Below are positions 1 through 9,418 of a stretch of DNA of 64,000 bases, in pieces (position 1 is the first letter of the stretch; each line of letters opens with the position of its first letter). The DNA is from Roseomonas acroporae. GTDB lineage: Bacteria > Pseudomonadota > Alphaproteobacteria > Acetobacterales > Acetobacteraceae. The notes beneath the pieces are model-generated. The model did not search any database and was not told where the DNA came from. It saw only the letters and a list, made by a program, of their open reading frames with translations. The stretch lies in assembly GCF_023223525.1 (NCBI RefSeq), contig NZ_JALPRX010000001.1, forward strand, positions 1 through 64,000. Direction: 5' to 3'. The translations under genes were made by a program, and so were the position numbers.

Positions 1-44
1 AGCGCGTGCAGCTCGCCGAGCACAAGCGCGGCATGGTCGGCTGA
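1..44 (+). CDS. C-terminal end of an upstream gene (partial)
   Basis: An open frame runs in from the left edge and stops at TGA 42-44; the visible residues are RVQLAEHKRGMVG. Only 13 codons are present, so the product cannot be identified. SpeD (S-adenosylmethionine decarboxylase) commonly precedes speE in alphaproteobacteria and is a guess from context only. Confidence 0.4.
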   Translation, partial: RVQLAEHKRGMVG

Positions 45-70
45 GACGCCGCCACACGCGGTGCTGAGCG

Positions 71-94
71 GAGCCGGCCCCCGGGGGCCGGCTC
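71..94 (+). repeat. 24-bp perfect GC palindrome upstream of speE
   Basis: The two halves GAGCCGGCCCCC and GGGGGCCGGCTC form a perfect inverted repeat between the preceding stop codon and the speE ribosome-binding site. There is no T-run after it, so it may be a weak terminator, an attenuating hairpin, or an mRNA-stability element between two cotranscribed genes. Confidence 0.5.
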
Positions 95-117
95 TCCTTC
101 GTGCAAGGAGATTTCGG

Positions 118-987
118 ATGGCGACGGATTCCTGGGTCAACGAGACCCTGTACCCGGACTGGGGCCAGCGCTTCCGCGTCGTGCGCGAGCTGGCCCGCGT
201 GCAGAGCGACTTCCAGGACATCATGGTGTTCGAGAGCGCCTCGCACGGCCGTGTGATGCTGCTCGACGGCGTGACTCAGATCACCGAAGGCGACGAGTTC
301 GTCTACCAGGAGATGCTGACGCACGTACCGCTGCTGGCGCATGGTGAGGCGAAGCGGGTGCTGATCATCGGCGCTGGCGATGGCGGCGTGTTGCGCCGCG
401 TGCTGCAGCACCGCGGCGTCGAGCGCGCCGTGATGGTGGAGATCGACGGCGAGGTGATCCGGCTCGCCAAGGAATTCCTGCCGGGGATCGGCGGCGATGC
501 GTGGCACGATCCGCGCGCCGAGGTGATCGTGGGCGACGGCATCGACTATGTCCGGCGGGCCGAGCCCGCTTCCTTCGACGTGGTGATCGTGGACAGCACC
601 GACCCGATCGGCGTCGGCGAGGTGCTCTTCACCGACGAATTCTACGCCGGCTGTGCCCGGCTGCTGACGCCGCGCGGCCTGGTGGTGAACCAGTGCGGCG
701 TGCCGTTCATGCAGTCCGACGAGCTGCGCGAGACCTCGGTGCGCCGCGGCAAGTCCTTCCCCGACGTGTGGGCCTACGTCGCCGCCGTGCCGACCTATGT
801 CGGCGGCTTCATGACGCTGGGCTGGGCCGCGAAGGACGGTGCCGCCCGCCTTGCCGACGTCGCGACGATCCGCACGCGGGCGGAGGCGGCCGGCATCCTG
901 GGCGCCACGCGCTACTGGACGCCCGAGATCCATGTCGGCGCGTTCAACCTGCCGCCCTACATCGCCGAGGCACTGCCCAAGGCGTAG
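118..987 (+). CDS. speE: Spermidine synthase (polyamine aminopropyltransferase)
   Basis: A 289-residue cytosolic enzyme that transfers the aminopropyl group of decarboxylated S-adenosylmethionine to putrescine, giving spermidine. The Rossmann glycine motif IIGAGDGG lies at about residues 83-90, the acidic ribose-binding residues follow in MVEID, and the active-site segment VDSTDPIG is at about 158-165. The length fits the family (about 280-300). The ATG at 118 is chosen because AAGGAG lies 7 bases upstream; an in-frame GTG at 61 would add 19 non-conserved residues. It is convergent with the flagellar fliP gene. Confidence 0.95.
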   Translation: MATDSWVNETLYPDWGQRFRVVRELARVQSDFQDIMVFESASHGRVMLLDGVTQITEGDEFVYQEMLTHVPLLAHGEAKRVLIIGAGDGGVLRRVLQHRGVERAVMVEIDGEVIRLAKEFLPGIGGDAWHDPRAEVIVGDGIDYVRRAEPASFDVVIVDSTDPIGVGEVLFTDEFYAGCARLLTPRGLVVNQCGVPFMQSDELRETSVRRGKSFPDVWAYVAAVPTYVGGFMTLGWAAKDGAARLADVATIRTRAEAAGILGATRYWTPEIHVGAFNLPPYIAEALPKA

Positions 988-1075
988 GGCGAGCAGCGCT
1001 TCGTCCGGGCGGAGGCTCCGGGAGCACGCCGCCCCGTTGAGGGCCGGCGTGGCTCTTCCGGTCGCCGTTGGCTTC

Positions 1076-1158
1076 GGCGCCGCATCCCACCGACTCCCGC
1101 GCGGTCGCCGCAAGGCGGCCTGGGGAAGGCCCCGTTGGAGCACGGGGGATGCGGCGCC
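1076..1158. terminator. Large inverted repeat between convergent speE and fliP
   Basis: Outer arms of 13 bp (GGCGCCGCATCCC at 1076-1088 and its exact complement at 1146-1158) enclose smaller stems (GGTCGCC/GGCGGCC with one wobble, and GGGG/CCCC). It sits in the 208-bp gap where speE and fliP are transcribed towards each other. A bidirectional transcription stop is the likely role, although no T-run is present. Confidence 0.5.
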
Positions 1159-1195
1159 GCTTCCCGATGCGAGCCGAGGCGCTTCGCCGCCGGCC

Positions 1196-1924
1196 TCAGG
1201 TCGCGAAGCCCTGTACCAGGCTGCCGGCGATCAGCCGCCAGCCATCGACCAGCACGAAGAAGATCAGCTTGAAGGGCAGCGCCACCACCGAGGGCGGCAG
1301 CATCATCATGCCCAGCGACATGAGCAGCGACGCCACCACCATGTCGATCACCAGGAAGGGCAGGAAGAGCAGGAACCCGATCTCGAAGGCGCGCCGCAGT
1401 TCACTGACCATGAAGCCGGGAACGAGGGCGCGCCAGGGGGCCTGATCCGCGGTCGGCGGGGCGGCGAGGTGGCCGAGGTCGAGGAAAAGCGTCAGGTCGC
1501 TCTCGCGGACGTTGGCGGCCATGAATTTGCGGAACGGCTCGGCCGCGGCCTGCAGTCCGGCGATCTCGCCGATCCGCCCCTCGGCCAGCGGCGCGAGGCC
1601 CTGTGCCCAGCTCTGCTCCATCACCGGCTGCATGACGAAGGCGGTCAGGAACAGCGCCAGGCCGATCAGCACCGCATTGGGCGGCACGCCCTGGGCACCG
1701 ATCGCGGTGCGCAGCAGCGACAGCACGATGGCGATGCGTGCGAAGGCGGTCGCCATCACCAGCAGCGACGGTGCCAGCGAGAGCAGCCCGATCAGCGCGG
1801 TGAGCTGCACCAGGCGCGAGGTGGCGCCGGCCTGCCCGGCGGTGCCGAGGTCGATGCTGACGCTCTGTGCCAGGGCGAGGCCGGGGCAGAGCAGCAGGAC
1901 GACGACGAGGACGAAGCGCCTCAT
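1196..1924 (-). CDS. fliP: Flagellar type III export gate protein FliP
   Basis: A 242-residue inner-membrane protein of the FliPQR export gate. The N terminus (RRFVLVVVLLLCPGLALA) is a cleavable signal sequence, as is usual in FliP. Membrane segments follow at about 40-75 (LTALIGLLSLAPSLLVMATAF) and 80-110. The family hallmark is the C-terminal part with PFLVIDMVVASLLMSLGMMMLPP and LPFKLIFFVLVDGW. The ATG overlaps the fliO stop by 4 bases (ATGA), indicating translational coupling. It is transcribed away from flgB. Confidence 0.95.
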   Translation of the reverse strand: MRRFVLVVVLLLCPGLALAQSVSIDLGTAGQAGATSRLVQLTALIGLLSLAPSLLVMATAFARIAIVLSLLRTAIGAQGVPPNAVLIGLALFLTAFVMQPVMEQSWAQGLAPLAEGRIGEIAGLQAAAEPFRKFMAANVRESDLTLFLDLGHLAAPPTADQAPWRALVPGFMVSELRRAFEIGFLLFLPFLVIDMVVASLLMSLGMMMLPPSVVALPFKLIFFVLVDGWRLIAGSLVQGFAT

Positions 1925-2211
1925 GTCAGGACGGCCGCGGCGCCGTCATCCGGCCGCCCCGCCTCCAGCCAGCCCAGCATCGCGTCCTGCGTGCCGCCGG
2001 TCAGCAGCAGCAGCTCGCGCCCGTCGCAGCGGATCAGCAGCAGCCGGCGGCGGGCGTCGAGCGGCAGCATGTCCTGCACGGAAAGCCGCCTGGCACCGGG
2101 CCGTGCGGCGATCCCGACGCCGCGCAGCAGCCGGGCCAGCAGCCAGAGCAGCGCCAGGACAGCCAGGAGCGCGCCTCCTGCCATCCAGGGAGAGATGATC
2201 TCGGTCGTCAT
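1921..2211 (-). CDS. fliO: Flagellar export gate assembly protein FliO
   Basis: A 96-residue protein with one membrane helix at about residues 9-30 (AGGALLAVLALLWLLARLL) followed by a basic cytosolic domain containing LSVQDMLPLDARRRLLLIRCDGRELLLLTGG, which matches the FliO pattern. FliO assists FliP oligomer assembly. Its position immediately upstream of fliP, with overlapping stop and start, supports the call, because FliO itself is poorly conserved. It is short compared with enterobacterial FliO but normal for alphaproteobacteria. Confidence 0.85.
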   Translation of the reverse strand: MTTEIISPWMAGGALLAVLALLWLLARLLRGVGIAARPGARRLSVQDMLPLDARRRLLLIRCDGRELLLLTGGTQDAMLGWLEAGRPDDGAAAVLT

Positions 2212-2241
2212 CGCGGCCTCTTGCCGGCGGTGGGTGCGGCG

Positions 2242-2484
2242 TCATGCCGCGAGCAGCAATCCGAGTTGTTCGACCTGGAGCAGCAGGTGCTCCAGGGAAG
2301 GTCGCAGCGGAGCGGCCATGCCTTTCGGCAGACGCATCGCCGCGTCGCAGATCGACGCCATCTCCGCATCGAGCCCGGCGAGGTCGATGCGGCGGCCGCC
2401 CTGTGCCAGTCCGCCCGCCATCGCCAGCGTGCGTGCCATCGCCTCGATGGCGTCCTGGACTGCCTGAAGCTGGGGTACCGACAT
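2242..2484 (-). CDS. Small hypothetical protein upstream of fliO
   Basis: An 80-residue, predominantly helical protein rich in Ala, Leu and Met, without signal peptide or membrane segment (MSVPQLQAVQDAIEAMARTL at the start). It lies 30 bases upstream of fliO on the same strand and looks cotranscribed with fliOP. It starts 98 bases from flgB, so both strands are probably transcribed from this gap. I do not recognise a family; a small flagellar assembly or regulatory factor is possible from context only. Confidence 0.55.
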   Translation of the reverse strand: MSVPQLQAVQDAIEAMARTLAMAGGLAQGGRRIDLAGLDAEMASICDAAMRLPKGMAAPLRPSLEHLLLQVEQLGLLLAA

Positions 2485-2582
2485 GCTGCAAGGACAGCAT
2501 GGGAACGGTTACCGAAGCGTTGCCGCGTGGTGTCGCGCCGCGCTTAAGGGTTCGTTCGCTCTCCTCGGGCAGTATCGGCGGC

Positions 2583-2990
2583 ATGAGCTCTTCCCCGACC
2601 GCCGCCGATCCGATCGCGCTGGCCGAGCGCCGGCTGCAATACCTGGACCGCCGCCAGCAGGTGCTCGCCCGCAACGTCGCCAATGCGGACACGCCCGGCT
2701 ATCGCGCGCAGGATCTGCAACCCTTCGCGGCGCTGCTGGCAGCCTCCGGCCGGAGCGGCGGCGCCACGTTGACGCGCACCAGCGCGCGTCACCTCGAGGG
2801 CGGTCGGGACGGGGAGCCGCTCGCGGTGAATGATGCCGACGCCGCCGAGCGTTCGCCCGACGGCAACACCGTCACGCTCGACCGGCAGGCGATCAAGGTC
2901 GCCGAGACCGATTCGGCCCACGCGCTCGCGACCAGCCTGCGGACCAAGTATCTCGGCCTGTTCCGCGCGGCGCTGGGACGCGGTGCCTGA
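2583..2990 (+). CDS. flgB: Flagellar basal-body proximal rod protein FlgB
   Basis: A 135-residue rod protein exported through the flagellar type III apparatus. It shows the typical N-terminal motif LARNVANADTPGYRAQDL (about residues 22-39), the flg_bb_rod signature, and a C-terminal coiled region (SLRTKYLGLFRAALG). The ATG at 2583 is the start that leaves the conserved N terminus; the longer open frame upstream has no homology. It is the first gene of the plus-strand flagellar block and is divergent from the minus-strand fliO/fliP unit. Confidence 0.92.
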   Translation: MSSSPTAADPIALAERRLQYLDRRQQVLARNVANADTPGYRAQDLQPFAALLAASGRSGGATLTRTSARHLEGGRDGEPLAVNDADAAERSPDGNTVTLDRQAIKVAETDSAHALATSLRTKYLGLFRAALGRGA

Positions 2991-3021
2991 CCGTCAGCCA
3001 AGGGAAGCGAGGAGCAGCGGG

Positions 3022-3432
3022 ATGGATATCGAACGGGCGTTGCGGATCTCCGCCGCCGGCATGCAGGCGCAGACGACGCGGCTGCGCGTCGTCGCCGAGA
3101 ACCTGGCCAACGCCGACTCCACCGGCGGTTCGGCCGGTGCCGATCCCTATCGGCGCAAGACCGTCACCTTCGAGAACCGGCTGGACCGCGCCATCGGCGC
3201 CAGCACGGTACGCGTGCGCCGCGTCGGCGTCGACCGCAGCGAGTTCCCGACCCGCTACGATCCGTCGCATCCGGCCGCCGACGCCCGCGGCTACGTGCGG
3301 ATGCCGAACCTCGACACCGTGTCCGAGACGATGGACATGCGCGAGGCGCAGGATACCTACAGCGCCAATCTCGCGGTGCTGGAGACCTCGCGCGGCATGC
3401 TGACCCGCACCATCGAGGCGCTGCGCGGATGA
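3022..3432 (+). CDS. flgC: Flagellar basal-body rod protein FlgC
   Basis: A 136-residue rod component. The N-terminal motif VVAENLANADSTGG and the C-terminal motif MREAQDTYSANLAVLETSR are diagnostic of FlgC. The start has a GGAG ribosome-binding site 7 bases upstream. It overlaps fliE by 4 bases (ATGA), and flgB ends 31 bases upstream, so flgB-flgC-fliE form one transcription unit building the proximal rod. Confidence 0.94.
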   Translation: MDIERALRISAAGMQAQTTRLRVVAENLANADSTGGSAGADPYRRKTVTFENRLDRAIGASTVRVRRVGVDRSEFPTRYDPSHPAADARGYVRMPNLDTVSETMDMREAQDTYSANLAVLETSRGMLTRTIEALRG

Positions 3433-3734
3433 CCGCGCCGGTCCTCGCGCCCGCCGGCGCCGCCGCCTACCGGGCGACCCAGGCGATCGGTGCCGGCACC
3501 GAGGCATCCTCCTCGTCCGGCGGCTTCGGCGCCGTGCTTCAGCGGGCCGTGGAGGGCGCCATCGATGTCGGCCATGCGGCCGACACCGCCTCCACCAGGG
3601 CGCTGGTCGGGCAGGGCAGCGTGAACGACGTGGTGGTGGCGGTCTCGCGTGCCGAACTCGCCCTGCAGACGGCCGTCGCGGTGCGGGACCGCGTCGTCTC
3701 CGCCTACCAGGAAATCATGCGGATGCCGATCTGA
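3429..3734 (+). CDS. fliE: Flagellar hook-basal body protein FliE
   Basis: A 101-residue protein that links the MS ring to the rod and is needed for export of rod subunits. The C-terminal half (VNDVVVAVSRAELALQTAVA, then RDRVVSAYQEIMRMPI) carries the FliE signature ending in YQEIMRMPI. Its ATG overlaps the flgC stop codon. Confidence 0.93.
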   Translation: MTAPVLAPAGAAAYRATQAIGAGTEASSSSGGFGAVLQRAVEGAIDVGHAADTASTRALVGQGSVNDVVVAVSRAELALQTAVAVRDRVVSAYQEIMRMPI

Positions 3735-3779
3735 CGGCGCGTCGCGCCGTCCGTTCCTTGCCGCAGGAGGCGGCGGGCC

Positions 3780-4055
3780 ATGACCAGTGACGCGGTGCCG
3801 CTGGCGGCACAGGAATCCCTCTGGCTCGCGCTGCAGCTCGCCGGGCCGCTGCTGCTGGCGCTGCTGCTGGTCGGCCTCGCCGTCGCCGTGTTCCAGGCGC
3901 TGACCCAGATCAACGAGCAGACCGTCTCGTTCCTGCCGAAGCTCGGCGTGCTGCTCGCCTTGCTGCTGCTGCTCGGCCCGAACATGGCGGGTTCGCTACG
4001 CGCCTACGCGACGACGCTGTTCGACCGGATCGTGTCGGTCGGTGGCGCCCCGTGA
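3780..4055 (+). CDS. fliQ: Flagellar export gate protein FliQ
   Basis: A 91-residue protein with two membrane helices (about 15-40 and 52-72) around the conserved loop FQALTQINEQTVSFLPK. It is a component of the FliPQR export gate, the entry pore for rod, hook and filament subunits. The start has GGAGG 9 bases upstream. The length matches the family (about 88-90). Confidence 0.94.
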   Translation: MTSDAVPLAAQESLWLALQLAGPLLLALLLVGLAVAVFQALTQINEQTVSFLPKLGVLLALLLLLGPNMAGSLRAYATTLFDRIVSVGGAP

Positions 4056-4077
4056 TCGGGCCATCCAGGAACGGGCC

Positions 4078-4854
4078 ATGACCGAGGCGGCGCTGCTGGC
4101 GATGCTGCCGGCCTTCGCCTTCCACGGCATGCTGGTCTTCGCCCGTCTCGGCGCGGCGGTGATGCTGCTGCCGGGGCTGGGCGAGGCCGAGATCCCGGCG
4201 CGGATCCGGCTGGGCCTCGGCCTCGGCCTCGTCGTGCTGCTGCTGCCGGTGTTGCAGCCCACCCTGCCGGCCCCCGCCGATTCGGTGCCGGAGTCGGCGC
4301 GGCTGCTGGTGCTGGAGGCCGCGGTCGGGCTCTGGCTCGGCGGGCTGGCGCGTCTGGTGGCGGCGGCGCTCAGCGGGGCGGGGCAGGTCGCGGCGCTGAT
4401 GCTGGGGCTCGCCAGCGTGCTTCAGCCGGACGCCACCTTCGGCGGGCAGCAGGCCGTCACCGCGCGCCTGTTCGGTCTGGCGGGCACGGTGCTGGTGCTG
4501 TCCACGGGCCTCTACGCCCTGCCGCTGCGGGCGCTGGCGGAGAGCTATGCCGTGCTGCCGGTGGGCGATCCCTGGCCGGCGGGCGCCGCGGCCGAGGCGC
4601 TGTCGCAGGCCGTCGCCGACAGCCTGGCGCTTGCCCTGCGGCTCGCCGCGCCGTTCGTCCTCGGCTCGGTGGTGCTTCAGGGAGCGCTCGGGATGATGGC
4701 GCGCGTGGCGCCGCAGTTGCAGATCTATTTCCTGGCCGTGCCCGGGCAGATCCTGGGGGGGCTGCTGCTGCTCGGCCTGCTGCTGCCGCCGCTGCTGGGC
4801 GACTGGTCCGATGCGGCGCGTGCCGCCTTTTCCCTGCTGCCGGGGCAGCGCTGA
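4078..4854 (+). CDS. fliR: Flagellar export gate protein FliR
   Basis: A 258-residue polytopic membrane protein with six or so hydrophobic segments. Typical features are the first helix region FARLGAAVMLLPGLGEAEIPARIRL (shown in part: PGLGEAEIPARIR) and the C-terminal QIYFLAVPGQILGGLLLL. The ATG at 4078 is preferred because AGGA lies 8 bases upstream; a GTG at 4042 inside fliQ would add 12 residues without similarity. It completes the FliPQR gate and is followed after 3 bases by flhB. Confidence 0.92.
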   Translation: MTEAALLAMLPAFAFHGMLVFARLGAAVMLLPGLGEAEIPARIRLGLGLGLVVLLLPVLQPTLPAPADSVPESARLLVLEAAVGLWLGGLARLVAAALSGAGQVAALMLGLASVLQPDATFGGQQAVTARLFGLAGTVLVLSTGLYALPLRALAESYAVLPVGDPWPAGAAAEALSQAVADSLALALRLAAPFVLGSVVLQGALGMMARVAPQLQIYFLAVPGQILGGLLLLGLLLPPLLGDWSDAARAAFSLLPGQR

Positions 4855-4857
4855 GCC

Positions 4858-5916
4858 GTGGCCGAGGGCGGCGAGGCCGAGGACAGGACGGAATCCCCGA
4901 CCGCACGCCGGCTGGAGCAGGCGCGCGAGGAGGGACAGGTGCCGCTCTCGCGTGAGGCGGTGAGCTGCGCCGTGCTGCTCGCCGCCAGCCTGGCCGCGCT
5001 CATATCGCTGCCCACGGCCGGGCAGTCGCTGCTGCGCGAACTGCGTGGCGTGCTGGAGCGGTCGCACGAACTGGACTGGCGCTCGGGCGCGGTGGAGGCG
5101 CTGTTCCTGCTGCTGCGCATCACCCTGCCGGTGCTGGGTGCCGCCGCGTTGGGGGCCGTGGCCTCGACGCTGCTCCAGACCGGCATGCTGGTCTCGGCGC
5201 GTGGCCTGAAGCCCGATTTCGGCCGCCTCAACCCGTTGGCCGGGCTGAAACGCCTGCTCGGGCCCGACCATCTGGTGGAGTTCGGCCGTACCCTGCTGAA
5301 GCTCGCCATGGTGGCCGGGGCCGTCTGGCAGGCGCTCGGCAGCCCCGGCGTGCTGCAGTCGGTGCTGCACCAGTCGCCGGGCGGGCTGCTGGGGGCGCTC
5401 GGCGAGGAGGCGCGGCGCCTGCTGCTCGCGGTGCTCGGGGCCTTCCTCGTCCTCGCCGGCATCGATGTCTTCTGGGTGCGCCTGCGCCTGCTGCGCCGGC
5501 TGCGCATGAGCCGCGAGGATCTGCGCCAGGAGATGCGCGACAGCGAGGGCGACCCGCACATCAAGGCGCGGCTGAAGCGGCTGCGCCTCAGCCGTGCCCG
5601 TCGGCGCATGCTGGCCGCGGTGCCCAAGGCGACCGTCGTGGTCACCAACCCGACCCATTATGCCGTGGCGCTGCTCTACGAGCAGGGCAGGGCGGCGGCG
5701 CCGAAGGTGGTGGCCAAGGGCGTGGACGCGATGGCCGCGCGCATCCGTGCCGTGGCGGAGGAGCATGGCGTGCCGCTGGTCGCCAACCCGCCGCTGGCGC
5801 GCGCCCTGTACCGGCTGGAGCCGGACACCGAGATCCCGGCCGAGCATTACCAGGCGGTGGCGGACATCATCGCCTATGTCTGGCGCCTGCGACGGCGCGC
5901 CCCCGGCCGGCTGTGA
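4858..5916 (+). CDS. flhB: Flagellar export switch protein FlhB
   Basis: A 352-residue protein with an N-terminal domain of four membrane helices (about 30-210) and a C-terminal cytosolic domain that switches export from rod/hook to filament substrates. The autocleavage motif NPTH is at residues 264-267 (VVVTNPTHYAVALLY), followed by PKVVAKGVDAMAARIR. The N terminus EDRTESPTARRLEQAREEGQ is typical. The GTG start lies 3 bases after the fliR stop, suggesting tight coupling. It is the last flagellar gene here; the remaining flagellar genes must lie elsewhere. Confidence 0.95.
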   Translation: MAEGGEAEDRTESPTARRLEQAREEGQVPLSREAVSCAVLLAASLAALISLPTAGQSLLRELRGVLERSHELDWRSGAVEALFLLLRITLPVLGAAALGAVASTLLQTGMLVSARGLKPDFGRLNPLAGLKRLLGPDHLVEFGRTLLKLAMVAGAVWQALGSPGVLQSVLHQSPGGLLGALGEEARRLLLAVLGAFLVLAGIDVFWVRLRLLRRLRMSREDLRQEMRDSEGDPHIKARLKRLRLSRARRRMLAAVPKATVVVTNPTHYAVALLYEQGRAAAPKVVAKGVDAMAARIRAVAEEHGVPLVANPPLARALYRLEPDTEIPAEHYQAVADIIAYVWRLRRRAPGRL

Positions 5917-5972
5917 CCGATGCGCCCTGGCGGACAGGAAGCTGTGGCCGATCGGGCAAATTCCCTCTAAGA

Positions 5973-5984
5973 TAGAATTATATC
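5973..5984 (+). promoter_or_regulatory. AT-rich promoter-like patch upstream of the hybrid kinase
   Basis: Bases 5963-5995 form one of the few AT-rich stretches in this part of the window, containing TAGAAT (5973-5978) and TTATAT (5979-5984), either of which could be a -10 element. No clear -35 hexamer is seen. It lies about 20-30 bases upstream of the proposed TTG start and could give the kinase gene its own promoter after flhB. Confidence 0.3.
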
Positions 5985-6004
5985 GGCGAATAAGTGATCG
6001 CAGG

Positions 6005-7765
6005 TTGTCATACACCGATCCTCCCGCTCAGTCGGCCGGCCTGTGGCATCGCCTGGCCACGTGGCTGGCGGGTCTTTGGCCGCCCGGCCCGCGGCGCGGC
6101 GACCGGCTGGCCGAGGCCGAGGCGCTCCGCCTCGTCTTCGACCGAGCCCCGGCCGGCCTGGCGCTGCTCGATGCCGACGGTACCGTCCTGGCCGCCAACC
6201 CGACGCTGCGCCGCTTCGCGGGACCCGCCGTGCTGCTGCGTGGCGGCGTCGCGGTCACTGCGCTGGTGCCGCCGGAGGAGCGGGGGGAGGTGCTGGACCG
6301 CATCGCCGCCGCGCGTCTCGGCCTGCCGGTCCCGCCGCTGGAGAGCGGGCTGAGCAACCCTGCCGCCCCTCCCGATGCCTGCTACGCGCTCACCTGCGAG
6401 CCGCTCCTGCCGGACCGTGACCCGCGCTTCCTGCTGCGGGTGGTGGAGCTGACGGCGCGGCGGCGGCTGGAGGCGCAGCTCGGCCGGGGGCGGCAGTTGC
6501 AGGCGGTGGGACAGCTCGCCGGCGGTGTCGCCCACGACTTCAACAACCTCCTGACCGCGGTGATCGGCAGTGCCGAGTCCGCTCTGCAGCGCCCGCAGGA
6601 CCCGGACAGCGCCGCCGACCTGCGGCAGATCCTCGACAGCGCCGAGCGCGGCGCCGCGCTGGTGCGCCAGCTCCTCGCCTTCGCCCGGCAGCAGGCGCTG
6701 CAGCCGCGCGTGGTGGCGGTGAACGAGCGCATCGCCGGCATCGCCGGGCTGCTGCGTCGCCTTCTGGGCGAGCGGGTGCGGCTGGAACTCGAGCTGGAGC
6801 AGCCCGGCCGCGCGGTGCGGGTCGATCCCACCCAGCTCGACCAGGTGATCGTCAACCTGGCGGCCAATGCCCGCAACGCCATGCCGCATGGCGGGCGGCT
6901 CACCCTGCGCACCCATCACGAGGTGGTGCTGTCGCCCCGCGCGATCGGCCACGACACCGTGCCGCCCGGCCGCTACGTGGTGCTGGAGGTGGCCGACACC
7001 GGCTGCGGCATCCCGCCCGAGGTGCTGCCGCGGCTGTTCGAGCCCTTCTTCACCACGCGGCGGGAGAGCGGCGGCACCGGGCTCGGCCTGTCCACCGTGC
7101 ACGGCATCGTCCGGCAGTCCGGTGGCTATCTCGGCGTGGAGAGCGAGGTCGGGCGAGGCACCGCCTTCCGCGTCTACCTGCCCCGGCACGAGGGAGCGGC
7201 CGAGCCGGAGGTCGCCGCCGCGCCGCTCGCCACGTCTCCCGCCGCCCCCTCCTCTGGCCCCCCCTCTGGCTCCCCCTCTGGCCCCTCCTTTGGCCCCCCC
7301 ACCGCCGTCCCGTCCGCCGCGCCGCCCATCGCCGCGTCCGCCGTGCCTTCCGTCGCCCGGGCCGCCGCGCCGGCGGCCGGGGAGGGGCGGACCGTGCTGC
7401 TGGTGGAAGACGAGTCGCCGGTCAGGCGACTCGCCGAGCGGAGCCTGCAGGCAAGCGGCTGGTCCGTCGTCCCGGCCGATTGCGGCGAGACGGCGCTGGA
7501 CCTGCTGCCGGAGGGCGCGCCGGCGCCCGCCATCCTGGTCTCGGACGTGGTGATGCCGGGCGAGGTGGACGGGCTCGACCTTGCCCGCGCCCTGCGCCGG
7601 CGCTGGCCGGGCCTGCCGGTGGTGCTGGTTTCCGGATACGCGGAGACTACCTTGGGGCAGGATCTCGGCGGCGAAGGCCTGCGACTCCTGGCCAAGCCCT
7701 ACACCCAGAAGGAACTGGCCGGGATCGTGGCCGAACTCGCGGGCAACGATGTTCACGTTCGCTAA
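6005..7765 (+). CDS. Soluble hybrid sensor histidine kinase with receiver domain
   Basis: About 586 residues, with no membrane segment. The order is a PAS-like sensor (residues about 40-145, [21 protein letters not shown]); a HisKA phosphoacceptor with His177 in [19 protein letters not shown]; an ATPase domain (N box [15 protein letters not shown]1 [10 protein letters not shown]2 [14 protein letters not shown]); a Pro/Ser-rich linker of roughly 60 residues; and a receiver with phosphoacceptor Asp514 in SDVVMPG. This layout resembles cytosolic PAS hybrid kinases. The start is uncertain: TTG 6005 is the first reasonable codon, and no ATG or GTG precedes the PAS domain. The signal sensed and the partner regulator are unknown. 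Confidence 0.85.
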   Translation: MSYTDPPAQSAGLWHRLATWLAGLWPPGPRRGDRLAEAEALRLVFDRAPAGLALLDADGTVLAANPTLRRFAGPAVLLRGGVAVTALVPPEERGEVLDRIAAARLGLPVPPLESGLSNPAAPPDACYALTCEPLLPDRDPRFLLRVVELTARRRLEAQLGRGRQLQAVGQLAGGVAHDFNNLLTAVIGSAESALQRPQDPDSAADLRQILDSAERGAALVRQLLAFARQQALQPRVVAVNERIAGIAGLLRRLLGERVRLELELEQPGRAVRVDPTQLDQVIVNLAANARNAMPHGGRLTLRTHHEVVLSPRAIGHDTVPPGRYVVLEVADTGCGIPPEVLPRLFEPFFTTRRESGGTGLGLSTVHGIVRQSGGYLGVESEVGRGTAFRVYLPRHEGAAEPEVAAAPLATSPAAPSSGPPSGSPSGPSFGPPTAVPSAAPPIAASAVPSVARAAAPAAGEGRTVLLVEDESPVRRLAERSLQASGWSVVPADCGETALDLLPEGAPAPAILVSDVVMPGEVDGLDLARALRRRWPGLPVVLVSGYAETTLGQDLGGEGLRLLAKPYTQKELAGIVAELAGNDVHVR

Positions 7766-7771
7766 ATGTTC
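7757..7771 (+). promoter_or_regulatory. LexA-binding SOS box upstream of recA
   Basis: GTTCGCTAAATGTTC matches exactly the alphaproteobacterial LexA operator GTTC-N7-GTTC. It overlaps the stop codon of the hybrid kinase gene and lies 169 bases before the recA ATG. Two further GTTC half-sites flank it (7751 and 7776). It implies SOS control of recA, with transcription probably starting near 7775-7800. Confidence 0.85.
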
Positions 7772-7939
7772 TTGTGTTCCGGCATGCCCGCGCCGATATT
7801 GCCTGCATCGCACCGCCCACCGCGGGAGGGTGCCGACCCCGGGTTCCGGCAGGGCCCGACCCGGGCGGCACCGCCCGGCCTAGATCGAGCGGACATCACG
7901 ACGGCCCGGCCGGGCCGGCGCAGCATCGGGGATACCAGG

Positions 7940-8977
<1,038 letters not shown>

Positions 8978-8983
8978 GTTGAT

Positions 8984-9021
8984 GGCCCGGCCGGGCCGCG
9001 ACCCCGTCGGTCGGGGGTTGC
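8984..9021 (+). terminator. Two GC-rich hairpins after recA
   Basis: The palindrome GGCCCGGCCGGGCC (8984-8997) is followed directly by the stem GCGACCCCG/CGGGGGTTGC with a TCGG loop (8998-9021). There is no T-run. It is the probable end of the recA transcript, or a transcript-end protecting structure. Confidence 0.45.
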
Positions 9022-9204
9022 GGCGCGGTGCGGGTGCGTCCATATGGGTGGTGTCAACGCCGTCTGTTGGTCCGCTCCGTTCTCCGTGCCTTCCCCCGAG
9101 GGTTTTCCCCCGGATGGTTGCCGAGCTGGTGTCGCTCCTCACGTCGATTGGTTGATCCGGCGACCATTCCCGGCCGTCGGTTCTTTGTTAGCAGGAGCGA
9201 TGCC

Positions 9205-9411
9205 ATGGCGATCGGCACCGTGAAGTGGTTCAACGCAACCAAGGGCTACGGCTTCATCCAGCCCGAGGATGGTTCGAAGGACGTGTTCGTGCACATCTCC
9301 GACGTCCAGCAGGCCGGTCTCGGCGGCCTGGACGAGGGGCAGCGCGTGCAGTTCGAGGTCCAGGCCGGCCGCCAGGGCAAGAGCTCGGCCACCAACCTCA
9401 AGCTCGTCTGA
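9205..9411 (+). CDS. Cold-shock domain protein (CspA family)
   Basis: A 68-residue single cold-shock domain: an OB fold with RNP1 KGYGFIQ and RNP2 VFVHISD, which bind single-stranded RNA or DNA. AGGAG lies 7 bases upstream of the ATG. Up to 227 bases between recA and the start could form a long 5' leader, as in other csp mRNAs whose leader controls translation by temperature. It is monocistronic, with a strong hairpin 8 bases after the stop. Confidence 0.94.
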   Translation: MAIGTVKWFNATKGYGFIQPEDGSKDVFVHISDVQQAGLGGLDEGQRVQFEVQAGRQGKSSATNLKLV

Positions 9412-9418
9412 GCCGGGC

